Source: Candidatus Heimdallarchaeota archaeon (lineage in GTDB: Archaea > Asgardarchaeota > Heimdallarchaeia > Heimdallarchaeales > Kariarchaeaceae). Taken from it: DNA of 6,058 nt. Below, piece after piece: positions 1 through 6,057 of the stretch (position 1 is the stretch's first letter; the number at the start of each line of letters is the position of its first letter). The stretch spans positions 1 through 6,058 of the forward strand of contig DAOUUM010000196.1 of NCBI GenBank assembly GCA_030668165.1. Direction: 5' to 3'. The notes under the pieces are model-generated. The model made no database searches. It saw only the letters and a list, made by a program, of their open reading frames with translations, and had not been told where the DNA came from. Made by a program: the position numbers and the translations under genes.

Positions 1-2958
1 ATCTTCTGCATAAGCAATATTCTGATAGTCAACAAGTTCGGGAACTCTGATTTCAAGTAATTCTCTTATGCCATCATTTGTGTTGATTCTATCTATCAAT
101 TCTTTGGCTTCAGCAGTTATTTCTGATTTTAACTCCCAATCACCCCATCTCTTAACATCAAATGAATTGATCCAATCAGGATTAAATGTCAGCATCCTTC
201 CTATTTTCAATGCCCTTTGATTGTTCTTTATTGCAACACCATTTAGTTCTATGGCTTTCAGAATTGATTCAAATGAAATTGGAATCACTCCTTTTTGAAT
301 TGCAGCACCTAGAGTGATCATATTGGCGTACATAAAACTTCCAAGTAAATTTTCGGCTAGATCTGCAGAATCAACATACACATTGTGTTCTTTTTTAGTA
401 TATGATTCTAATCTTGATATCATCACCTGATCTTGTGGATAGAGTTCGTGAATATCGTTCACCATTTTCCCACTAGGGATCCTACTAGTTGCAGCCACCG
501 CAATTGTCTGACCTTCTTTGGATTTTTTGAGACTTTTATCAGCTGTTCCACTTATCAAATCGAACAGTAAGAAAGTATCAGCATCACCATCGGCGATTCT
601 ATTAGAAATGTCCCTTTGTTTGTCCATAAGTTTGATATGGGCAACCACTGGTCCTCCTTTTTGTGAGAGTCCAGTTTGATCCAAATTGCTAGAATATTTT
701 CCGTCTAGCATGGCTGCTGTTGCAATTATTCGGGTAATAGTTACAACTCCAGTTCCTCCTATCCCTGTCATGAAAATATTTGCATTATCTGGCACAATCC
801 TTTCTGGTGGAGGAAATTTTTGATCATCAAGTTTGTCTAGCATGTCATCAATAAATGGGAGCTTCCCAGATGGTGATTTCTGCTCAATTGTTATAAATGC
901 TGGACAATCTCCTTTCAGGCATGTGTAATCTCTGTTACAAGAGCTTTGATGAATCTGTGTTTTTCTCCCAAATGCAGTTTCAACTGGGAATACAGATAAA
1001 CAATTTGATTTCTCACCACAATCTCCACAACCCTCACAAACTGCCTCATTGATAAATACCTGATGCGAAGGCATTTCTGCCTGACCCCTTTTTCTTAATC
1101 TTCTTAGATTTGCTGCACATTCCTGATCATAAATAAGAGCAGTAACACCTTCTGTATTTCTTAAGATTTCTTGAGCTTCATCAAACCTGTCTCTATGCCA
1201 GATCGTTACATTTTTTGACCATTTTAGTCCACGTGGATAGTTTTTCACATTTGGACCACATATTATAATTTTGCCTACTCCCTCAGCATCAAGAGATCTA
1301 GTAAGTTCAGGCAGTGGCATTGCCCCATCTGCCATCTGTGCACCAGTCATTGCTACAACTCCATTCCATAATATTTTGTATGTTATATTTGCTTCCGCTG
1401 CTACAGCTTGTCTAATTGCAAGTGATCCAGAATGGAAAAGCGTCCCATCTCCGATATTTTGAAATATGTGTTTTGTGTTCGAAAACTTCTGTGCTCCAAC
1501 CCAAGTTACCCCTTCTCCCCCCATTTGAGCTAGTATTTTTGTATTCCTATCTTGTAGAACAACCATAGTATGACATCCAATGCCTGCTGTCGCAACCGAT
1601 CCCTCCGGAACCTGGGTTGATACGTTGTGTGGACAACCAGAACAGTAAAATGGCACTCTGGATGTATTTAATGGTTCTAGCATATTGAGCGAAATCCTAG
1701 ATCCATCTTTTTCTTTCTTTTTGGTCAGCCCAGGGTAGAATTTTTCTATTCTGAGGATAAGAGGGTCAATAAGATCATGGGCTAATAGTTCTCCGTCACC
1801 TCGGATCAGTTCAACTCCATTCTCATCTTTCTTACCAACAATTATGAGATCTAGTTTTGAATTGAACAATAGCTCTTTGATTTGCATTTCCATAAAAGCT
1901 CTTTTTTCTTCAATGATGAATAACTCCTCCAGACCATCAGTGAAGCTTGATATTATTCGTTCATCAATTGGAAAAGTCATTCCCATTTTTAGTATCCTTA
2001 TCCCTGCTTCATTTAACTTCTTGTTATTTAAACCAAGTTCATCCAGAGCTTCCATTAATGCATAGTAGGTTGTTCCCGCTGTGATTATTCCAAGTTTATC
2101 AATCTCTGAGGATACCTTAATTTGATTTATATTATTGGCTAAAGCAAATAGTTTTGCTGCCTCAAGTCTACCCTCATTTATTTCTCTCTCAATACTAAGT
2201 GAATATGGAGGTAAGAGAGTTTGCTGTTGAGTATGTTTCCACGGCTTTCCTTCGTATAAAAATTCTGGTCGGATGATATTATCAATTGGGTTGATATTCA
2301 CGGTTGCAAAAGCGTCTGCTATATCAGTTACAATTTTGAACCCTATCCATAAACCAGAGAATCGTGACATTTCAAATCCCAATCGTCCTAGCTCAAGAAT
2401 TTCTTGAACTGATCCTGGGAAGAGAATGGGCATCTGAGCATGATAGAGGATTGGTTCGGAGTGAGATGGAATGGTTGAGGATTTACTCACTGGGTCATCA
2501 CCAGCAACTGCAAGAACACCCCCATTGTGGGCAGCGCCAGCAAAGTTTGCATGCTTCAAAGCGTCTCCTGATCGATCAACACCTGGAGCCTTGCCGTACC
2601 ACATTCCAAAAACGCCATCGTACTTTGGACTAGGAAGGAAATTTACAATTTGGGTCCCATATACCGCAGTTACACCCAGTTCCTCATTTACAGCTGGCTG
2701 AAATTCGATATTGTTGTCTTTTATTAATTTTGAATTTTTAAGTAGGGCAAGATCTAGTCCTCCAAGCGGAGATCCTCTGTATCCAGATACAAATCCCGCA
2801 GTATTGAGACCAGCTCTGCGATCAGCCTTGTTCTGTTCAACAAGTAATCTAACAAGAGCATTTATCCCGGACATGATCACAGTATCATTAATCTTCTCGA
2901 ACTCATCAATTAGCTTATAGTCCATTATTTCTTTAGGTTTCTCTTCTGCCCGTGTCAT
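1..2958 (-). CDS. Indolepyruvate:ferredoxin oxidoreductase family protein, fused alpha-beta form, C-terminus cut off by window edge
   Basis: This thiamine-diphosphate and Fe-S enzyme family oxidatively decarboxylates aryl-pyruvates, such as indolepyruvate from tryptophan, to aryl-acetyl-CoA while reducing ferredoxin in the cytoplasm. I read 986 codons without a stop or frameshift. An N-terminal pyrimidine-binding domain carries VSGYRGSPLGG at residues 57-67. CSGCPHN is at 439-445. A TPP-binding domain has MGGEG at 479-483 and GDGT followed by HSG at 503-511. A Cys-rich region has C641, C644, C647, C653 and then C674, C680, C685, fitting Fe-S binding. A gamma/beta-type domain begins near 727 (TGIGGTGVV) and contains TGLSQKGGPV at 762-771. 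The order matches the single-chain bacterial proteins of roughly 1150-1200 residues, so perhaps 150-200 residues are missing. The ATG at 2958 is favoured because a GAGG Shine-Dalgarno lies upstream; an in-frame ATG at 2925 is the alternative. The true substrate could be another 2-oxo acid. Confidence 0.92.
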   Translation of the reverse strand, partial: MTRAEEKPKEIMDYKLIDEFEKINDTVIMSGINALVRLLVEQNKADRRAGLNTAGFVSGYRGSPLGGLDLALLKNSKLIKDNNIEFQPAVNEELGVTAVYGTQIVNFLPSPKYDGVFGMWYGKAPGVDRSGDALKHANFAGAAHNGGVLAVAGDDPVSKSSTIPSHSEPILYHAQMPILFPGSVQEILELGRLGFEMSRFSGLWIGFKIVTDIADAFATVNINPIDNIIRPEFLYEGKPWKHTQQQTLLPPYSLSIEREINEGRLEAAKLFALANNINQIKVSSEIDKLGIITAGTTYYALMEALDELGLNNKKLNEAGIRILKMGMTFPIDERIISSFTDGLEELFIIEEKRAFMEMQIKELLFNSKLDLIIVGKKDENGVELIRGDGELLAHDLIDPLILRIEKFYPGLTKKKEKDGSRISLNMLEPLNTSRVPFYCSGCPHNVSTQVPEGSVATAGIGCHTMVVLQDRNTKILAQMGGEGVTWVGAQKFSNTKHIFQNIGDGTLFHSGSLAIRQAVAAEANITYKILWNGVVAMTGAQMADGAMPLPELTRSLDAEGVGKIIICGPNVKNYPRGLKWSKNVTIWHRDRFDEAQEILRNTEGVTALIYDQECAANLRRLRKRGQAEMPSHQVFINEAVCEGCGDCGEKSNCLSVFPVETAFGRKTQIHQSSCNRDYTCLKGDCPAFITIEQKSPSGKLPFIDDMLDKLDDQKFPPPERIVPDNANIFMTGIGGTGVVTITRIIATAAMLDGKYSSNLDQTGLSQKGGPVVAHIKLMDKQRDISNRIADGDADTFLLFDLISGTADKSLKKSKEGQTIAVAATSRIPSGKMVNDIHELYPQDQVMISRLESYTKKEHNVYVDSADLAENLLGSFMYANMITLGAAIQKGVIPISFESILKAIELNGVAIKNNQRALKIGRMLTFNPDWINSFDVKRWGDWELKSEITAEAKELIDRINTNDGIRELLEIRVPELVDYQNIAYAED

Positions 2959-2963
2959 TGTAA

Positions 2964-2970
2964 CTTCCTC
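2964..2970 (-). promoter_or_regulatory. Shine-Dalgarno of the fused oxidoreductase gene
   Basis: Reading the minus strand, GAGGAAG ends five bases before the ATG at 2958, so the core GAGG sits at a normal distance. The alternative downstream ATG at 2925 has no comparable purine motif. This supports 2958 as the translation start. Confidence 0.55.
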
Positions 2971-2980
2971 AATGTATATG

Positions 2981-2991
2981 CTATTTATATT
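2981..2991 (-). promoter_or_regulatory. TATA box candidate for the fused oxidoreductase gene
   Basis: The minus strand reads AATATAAATAG here, close to an ideal archaeal TATA box. Its centre is about 27 nt upstream of the ATG, which would start transcription within a few bases of the start codon. That fits a near-leaderless transcript but conflicts with use of the Shine-Dalgarno at 2964-2970. A weaker AT-rich box at about 3000-3009 would give a leader of some 20 nt that includes it. Confidence 0.45.
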
Positions 2992-3091
2992 GATTTTAAG
3001 TTTAATAATGTGATGACAAGCGAGTAATATTGATTCGAATATTGCACGAAATTAATTATTGATGCGAAATTGAGTTGACACTCCATGATGA

Positions 3092-3113
3092 TGCAAATAA
3101 TAATATATTTGCA
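3092..3113. repeat. Inverted repeat, 8-bp arms
   Basis: tgcaaata at 3092-3099 is the exact reverse complement of tatttgca at 3106-3113, with a 6-base spacer (ataata). It could be a dimer-protein operator or a weak hairpin. In AT-rich intergenic DNA it could also arise by chance. Confidence 0.35.
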
Positions 3114-3195
3114 ACACAGAAATCTATTCTAAAATAGCTAGCTTATCGCAAAGAAATAATGAATATTCACTTATCAATTGAATTCCATTAAAAAA

Positions 3196-3203
3196 CTTAT
3201 ATT
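3196..3203 (+). promoter_or_regulatory. TATA box candidate for tRNA-Leu and the downstream HEAT-repeat gene
   Basis: cttatatt preceded by a run of A bases resembles an archaeal BRE plus TATA box. It would place the transcript start near 3226, about 60 nt before the mature tRNA. Weaker boxes nearer the tRNA (cttattc near 3253-3259 and tttaagata at 3263-3271) are alternatives with spacing that is closer but a poorer motif match or too short. Confidence 0.3.
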
Positions 3204-3287
3204 CGATCAATAAGGAGATCAATTTAGCAGTTGGTGTGTTAAAACAACAAACCTTATTCAGGTTTAAGATACCAGACTGTGTTGATT

Positions 3288-3372
3288 GCGGGGGTCGCCC
3301 AGCCTGGTCAACGGCGCGGCGTTCAGGTCGCCGTCCTCTAGAGGTTCGTGGGTTCGAATCCCACTCCCCGCA
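3288..3372 (+). tRNA. tRNA-Leu, anticodon CAG
   Basis: An 85-nt class II cloverleaf can be drawn. The acceptor stem 3288-3294 pairs with 3365-3371, ending in one G-T wobble. A 3-bp D stem (gcc 3297-3299 with ggc 3313-3315) encloses a loop with the conserved GG. The anticodon stem 3317-3321/3329-3333 is fully paired around the loop TTCAGGT, so the anticodon at 3324-3326 is CAG, which reads CUG. A long variable arm has cctc/gagg at 3335-3344. The T arm gtggg/cccac encloses TTCGAAT. The discriminator at 3372 is A, as expected for leucine. There is no intron and no encoded CCA, so the CCA must be added enzymatically. The gene is much richer in G+C than its surroundings. Confidence 0.97.
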
Positions 3373-3390
3373 TTATTTCAATTTTTAATC

Positions 3391-3396
3391 GGTGAG
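3391..3396 (+). promoter_or_regulatory. Shine-Dalgarno of the HEAT-repeat gene
   Basis: GGTGAG lies four bases before the ATG at 3400 and can pair with the 3' end of 16S rRNA. It decides the start. The frame stays open back through the tRNA to 3286, but an upstream start there would translate the tRNA gene itself. Confidence 0.7.
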
Positions 3397-3399
3397 AAA

Positions 3400-4188
3400 A
3401 TGGATCACAGCAATATTGCACTTGACCTCTCAAATTCAGCTGAATCCAAGATACAGGCGATATTTCAACTACTCGTCCTTCATGATCAACTAAGTCTTGA
3501 TATCATTATCAAGGTACTACAAAATGATCCGAATCAGATAGTCAGACATGAGGCTGCATATTGCATCGGAGAGTTCACAGAGAAAAAATTCCATAATGCA
3601 GTGGATGCACTGATTGAGGCTATTGAGACTGATAAAAGTGAGATAGTCAAACATGAGGCCATGTTAGCACTGGGTAATCTGGGAGATGATGGTGGGATGA
3701 AAGCACTCATCGGGTTTATCGATCATAATAATTCAAATCTAAGAATTACTGCCGAAATTTCTCTTGAAAGATTGATTATGCGAAGACAAAAAGAGAGTAT
3801 TCTGAATGAAAACCTCCCTCTAAGTCATATTATACTGGATCTGGATACAATGAGAGAGTATCGCATCCAAGCCTCATTCGAACTGCTAAAGATTGGTGGA
3901 GAACAGGAGTTGGAGGTTCTGCTCAAAGCACTCCATCAGGAGACCTGTCCCATTGTTAAGCATGAGATCATATTTTCTCTGGGAGAGATGGTGTCATCAG
4001 ATATTATTCCTGCATTAATCGATGTGTTGGGCAAGGATTCTAATCCATTTGTCATCCATGAGAGCTTGCTATCCCTCGCAAATCTGGGTGGAGAAAATCA
4101 CAAAAGGATAATTGAGAAATACCTAGGCCATGACAATAAAATAATTTCAGAAACTGCTGAGATTGCTTTAAAAAGGCTTCTAAATTAA
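3400..4188 (+). CDS. Deoxyhypusine hydroxylase-like HEAT-repeat protein with four His-Glu motifs
   Basis: This 262-aa soluble protein is almost entirely HEAT-repeat helices, arranged as two similar halves (about 15-127 and 150-262) joined by a charged linker near 128-147. His-Glu pairs occur at H50-E51, H85-E86, H188-E189 and H220-E221, each in a VxHExxxxL-type helix. In human deoxyhypusine hydroxylase (302 aa) the four pairs that hold the di-iron centre are at 56, 89, 207 and 240. The spacings are therefore 35, 103 and 32 here against 33, 118 and 33 there. Local matches such as HEAAYCIG against HELAYCLG, and YRIQASFELLKIGGE against YRAMFALRNAGGE, strengthen the link. The family hydroxylates deoxyhypusine on IF5A to hypusine. 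One difference from the human enzyme is that Glu three residues after each second HE pair is Leu here (L89, L224). The gene follows tRNA-Leu by 27 bp. A plain HEAT scaffold without catalysis is the main alternative. Confidence 0.8.
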   Translation: MDHSNIALDLSNSAESKIQAIFQLLVLHDQLSLDIIIKVLQNDPNQIVRHEAAYCIGEFTEKKFHNAVDALIEAIETDKSEIVKHEAMLALGNLGDDGGMKALIGFIDHNNSNLRITAEISLERLIMRRQKESILNENLPLSHIILDLDTMREYRIQASFELLKIGGEQELEVLLKALHQETCPIVKHEIIFSLGEMVSSDIIPALIDVLGKDSNPFVIHESLLSLANLGGENHKRIIEKYLGHDNKIISETAEIALKRLLN

Positions 4189-4233
4189 GTATTATAAATT
4201 TAGTATATTATTATTCTAAAATTTATTATCTCT

Positions 4234-4250
4234 ATTACAAAATTTGTAAT
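4234..4250. terminator. Palindrome in the convergent intergenic region, possible bidirectional terminator
   Basis: attacaaa and tttgtaat flank a single central base at 4242. The palindrome lies between the converging ends of the HEAT-repeat gene (4188) and the BFN gene (4315), in a very AT-rich stretch from 4189 to about 4270. Archaeal termination often relies on T-rich DNA rather than a hairpin, so the base composition may matter more than the palindrome. Confidence 0.25.
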
Positions 4251-4314
4251 TAATATTACTAGAATTATGAATGTAATTAGAAGGGCATTTTAGCACAAGG
4301 AAATACTAGATGAT

Positions 4315-4758
4315 CTAGGTCTCTTCAGTTCTCATTTCCAAGGCTTGTTTTACCAGGGTATCAGCAACAAATATCTCTGCATCATTTAATACTGCCAAAA
4401 GGGTGGCATGACTTGGAATCATCTGGAAGGTTAATTCTCTCTGAAATCCCTCCATGGTCAGGTATATTGTCGCCTGGTACACATCAGTATTGGGTAGTAT
4501 CAGATCAATCTCCACCTTGCTGATGACGGCCAACTGACCCACAAGATCATGAATCTGTATTCTAGAATCCTGAGTTTCCATATTGTTCATCGATAAACTC
4601 AGATTAAATGCAATCTCATGGGGAATCCCAGCCATCAGGAATTCACGACCATCCTCCAGTTCAAAACGAATCAGGGGTCTGATCTTATCCTCCGGGATAC
4701 CATCTCTAGAGGCTAGAGTAAGTACTTGTGTATCAATTACCTTAACGAAAGATTCCAT
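4315..4758 (-). CDS. Bifunctional nuclease (BFN/DUF151) family protein
   Basis: This 147-aa protein is close in length to the single-domain BFN family, whose bacterial example TM0160 is of similar size. The family has a compact alpha-beta fold, and plant members have reported DNase and RNase activity. The role in prokaryotes is largely unknown. Visible family features are an N-terminal beta region ending in a regulatory-looking helix (GIPHEIAFNLSLSM, 44-57), a HD pair at 70-71 aligned with the family's THDLL segment, and the C-terminal signature PSHATLLAVLNDAEIFVADTLV at 115-136, split here as PSHATLLAV (115-123) and IFVADTLV (129-136). Many relatives have RPSDA at this point, whereas this protein has IPSHA, so an Arg and an Asp are replaced. 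It has no signal peptide or membrane segment. It is divergent from the dehydrogenase gene and convergent with the HEAT-repeat gene. Nuclease activity is not established by the sequence. Confidence 0.8.
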   Translation of the reverse strand: MESFVKVIDTQVLTLASRDGIPEDKIRPLIRFELEDGREFLMAGIPHEIAFNLSLSMNNMETQDSRIQIHDLVGQLAVISKVEIDLILPNTDVYQATIYLTMEGFQRELTFQMIPSHATLLAVLNDAEIFVADTLVKQALEMRTEET

Positions 4759-4773
4759 GTTGCATTAACTCTC

Positions 4774-4788
4774 TTATTTAATCATATC
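4774..4788 (-). promoter_or_regulatory. TATA-like region for the BFN gene
   Basis: The minus strand reads gatatgattaaataa, containing a good TTAAATAA core. Its centre is only about 20-25 nt before the ATG at 4758, which suggests a leaderless or nearly leaderless transcript. A weak purine stretch (agagag) lies between the box and the start. Confidence 0.3.
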
Positions 4789-4791
4789 AAC

Positions 4792-4817
4792 CTAACTCAA
4801 AAACCTTTTTGAGTTGG
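4792..4817. repeat. Near-perfect inverted repeat, candidate operator
   Basis: aactcaaaaa at 4794-4803 and tttttgagtt at 4806-4815 are exact reverse complements separated by cc. One T-G and one C-G pair extend the symmetry to 4792-4817. It sits in the divergent promoter region between the BFN and dehydrogenase genes, just upstream of the BFN TATA-like box. No T-run follows on either strand, and no gene ends here, so an operator is more likely than a terminator. Confidence 0.5.
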
Positions 4818-4902
4818 AAAAATGAGAACGTTGAATTTTAATAAATTACTAATGTAAATGCGAAGTAAAAAATAGACCTTCAACGATGGTCGATCTAAAC
4901 GA

Positions 4903-4910
4903 TTATATTT
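4903..4910 (+). promoter_or_regulatory. TATA box of the ketopantoate-reductase-like gene
   Basis: ttatattt is centred about 25 nt before the ATG at 4931, the spacing expected if transcription begins at or next to the start codon. There is no Shine-Dalgarno between box and start. Together these point to a leaderless mRNA and support 4931 over the in-frame ATG at 4886, which lies upstream of this box. Confidence 0.5.
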
Positions 4911-4930
4911 GGAAAAATTGGATTGTATGT

Positions 4931-5920
4931 ATGGTAGAGATATTAATTGCCGGCTCTGGTAGTATTGGCACTGTGCTTGGTATACTGTTGCATAATCACG
5001 GTTACAATACAAGCCTCCTGAGAAGAAGTGGTCCCACCGGAACACTAGAAATCAGGCTAGTCGGACTATTAGATCTCAAAGCAGATATGCATGTCAGGAA
5101 CAAACAGCAAATTATTGGTAAAAAATTCGACTACGTTTTCATCACTGTACAGAATCAGCAGACCACGCAGTTGATTGATGAGCTCAGTGAGATTGATATA
5201 ATAAAAAGTGAGACTGTGCTGGTGGTACTTCAAAACGGACTTGATACAGCTAGACCTTTTATTCTTAAATTTCCGGATAATAATATCATTCAGGGGGCCA
5301 TCTGGTGGAGCGCTACAATGGTAAATTCTGCAGAGATACTGTACCACAGAGATGCACCCACAGTGTTGGGTATTCCCGAGGGATCAAATGCAGATGAAAA
5401 TGTATTGGAACAATTATCTATGATACTTGGTGAGCTGTTTGAGGTGCAGATCACTCAAAATATAAAACAAGAGATGCGTAAAAAACTGATATTGAATGTA
5501 GTTAGCCCTGTTTTGGCCATGGTAAAAGAACCATATCCACAGGGTTTGAACAATATGCCAGCAAGAGAATTGATCCGTATATTGTTTGAAGAGGCACTTC
5601 TTATTGCAAACAGGATGAATTGGGATGTAGAGGATGAAAAATTGAGCAACTTTCATAATATACTAAAGAGTAAGGAATTGATAGAAGCACAGATTAACCC
5701 AGATCTACCAAGACACAAGGTTTCCACGGAGCTAAGCCTGGAAAAATACGGTGGCAAGGATTCCAATGCATATGCACTTCTTCATACCTTCGTTGATAAC
5801 GGAGCAAAATCAATAGAGTTAGTTCTTAACAGAGTACTTTTACTAGAGGCAAACTATGAAAAATTAGATGATGCAGTGTTAGAATCAATAATAAAACAGA
5901 TTAAAAAAATACAGGAATAA
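4931..5920 (+). CDS. Ketopantoate reductase-like (ApbA/PanE family) NAD(P)-dependent dehydrogenase
   Basis: This 329-aa cytoplasmic protein has the two-domain fold of 2-dehydropantoate 2-reductase, which makes pantoate for coenzyme A using NADPH. The N-terminal Rossmann domain starts at once with EILIAGSGSIG (3-13), and R31/R32 after the second strand fit NADPH preference. LQNG is at 100-103. The helical C-terminal domain carries K185 and N189, which align with catalytic K176 and N180 of E. coli PanE. Several other conserved positions differ. The Lys of the usual VK motif after the fourth strand is Q74 (TVQNQQT), the Asn-Pro after the catalytic helix start is S192-P193, and the TEID acidic motif is replaced near 277-280. 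A related 2-oxo acid or imine reductase is therefore possible. The start at 4931 is chosen because the family begins directly at this strand and a TATA box sits 25 nt upstream. An in-frame ATG at 4886 would add 15 atypical residues. Confidence 0.82.
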   Translation: MVEILIAGSGSIGTVLGILLHNHGYNTSLLRRSGPTGTLEIRLVGLLDLKADMHVRNKQQIIGKKFDYVFITVQNQQTTQLIDELSEIDIIKSETVLVVLQNGLDTARPFILKFPDNNIIQGAIWWSATMVNSAEILYHRDAPTVLGIPEGSNADENVLEQLSMILGELFEVQITQNIKQEMRKKLILNVVSPVLAMVKEPYPQGLNNMPARELIRILFEEALLIANRMNWDVEDEKLSNFHNILKSKELIEAQINPDLPRHKVSTELSLEKYGGKDSNAYALLHTFVDNGAKSIELVLNRVLLLEANYEKLDDAVLESIIKQIKKIQE

Positions 5921-5988
5921 TTCTAAATTAATTTGGAGATTATTCAAACATACTAAAAATCATTTTGCTTGAATTTGTTGTTAGATGA

Positions 5989-6057
5989 TTATATTTTAAA
6001 GTAGTCAATTTCTGCGTAAACTGCATCTAATTGATGTGATACTTGGAGTTGTTTTGA
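5989..6057 (-). CDS. Possible C-terminal end of a gene entering from the right edge
   Basis: On the minus strand a frame is open from the window edge for 22 codons and stops with TAA at 5989-5991. The encoded tail reads HQLDAVYAEIDYFKI at its end, which looks like ordinary protein. The other two minus frames close sooner. It would converge on the dehydrogenase gene with a 68-bp gap. The stretch is too short to assign a family, and chance openness in AT-rich DNA is possible. Confidence 0.35.
   Translation of the reverse strand, partial: SKQLQVSHQLDAVYAEIDYFKI

Larger units (their letters stand above)
2959..3287. other. Divergent intergenic region between the oxidoreductase gene and tRNA-Leu
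   Basis: These 329 AT-rich bases contain no convincing reading frame on either strand. They hold the oxidoreductase promoter at the left and the tRNA promoter at the right. Between them is an 8-bp-arm inverted repeat (3092-3113) and an aatatt pair at 3026-3031 and 3038-3043. There is also a short ctatt/aatag stem at 3124-3137. I see no tRNA-like or other recognisable RNA fold beyond these. Confidence 0.6.

Noticed and set aside
1271..2920. Several plus-strand open frames of 60-90 codons
   Set aside because: They lie antisense inside the continuous 986-codon oxidoreductase frame, show no family resemblance, and follow from its codon pattern.
3286..3399. In-frame N-terminal extension of the HEAT-repeat gene from a TTG at 3286
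   Set aside because: It would translate the tRNA-Leu gene, giving tRNA-derived peptide such as RGSWVRIPLP. The ATG at 3400 has its own Shine-Dalgarno and starts the conserved protein.
4792..4817. Inverted repeat as a rho-independent-style terminator
   Set aside because: No T-tract follows on either strand and the flanking genes diverge from it, so nothing needs terminating there.
4822..4857. An 11-codon reading frame starting with ATG after a weak GGA, possible leader peptide
   Set aside because: It is too short and of low-complexity composition. It has no attenuator-like stem after it, and leader-peptide attenuation is not expected in archaea.
4886..4930. Longer N-terminus for the ketopantoate-reductase-like protein
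   Set aside because: The 15 extra residues precede the first Rossmann strand without family precedent, and the TATA box at 4903-4910 would lie inside the coding region.
4797..5656. Minus-strand open frames of 64-92 codons opposite the dehydrogenase gene
   Set aside because: They are antisense shadows of a clear PanE-family gene and have no recognisable domains.
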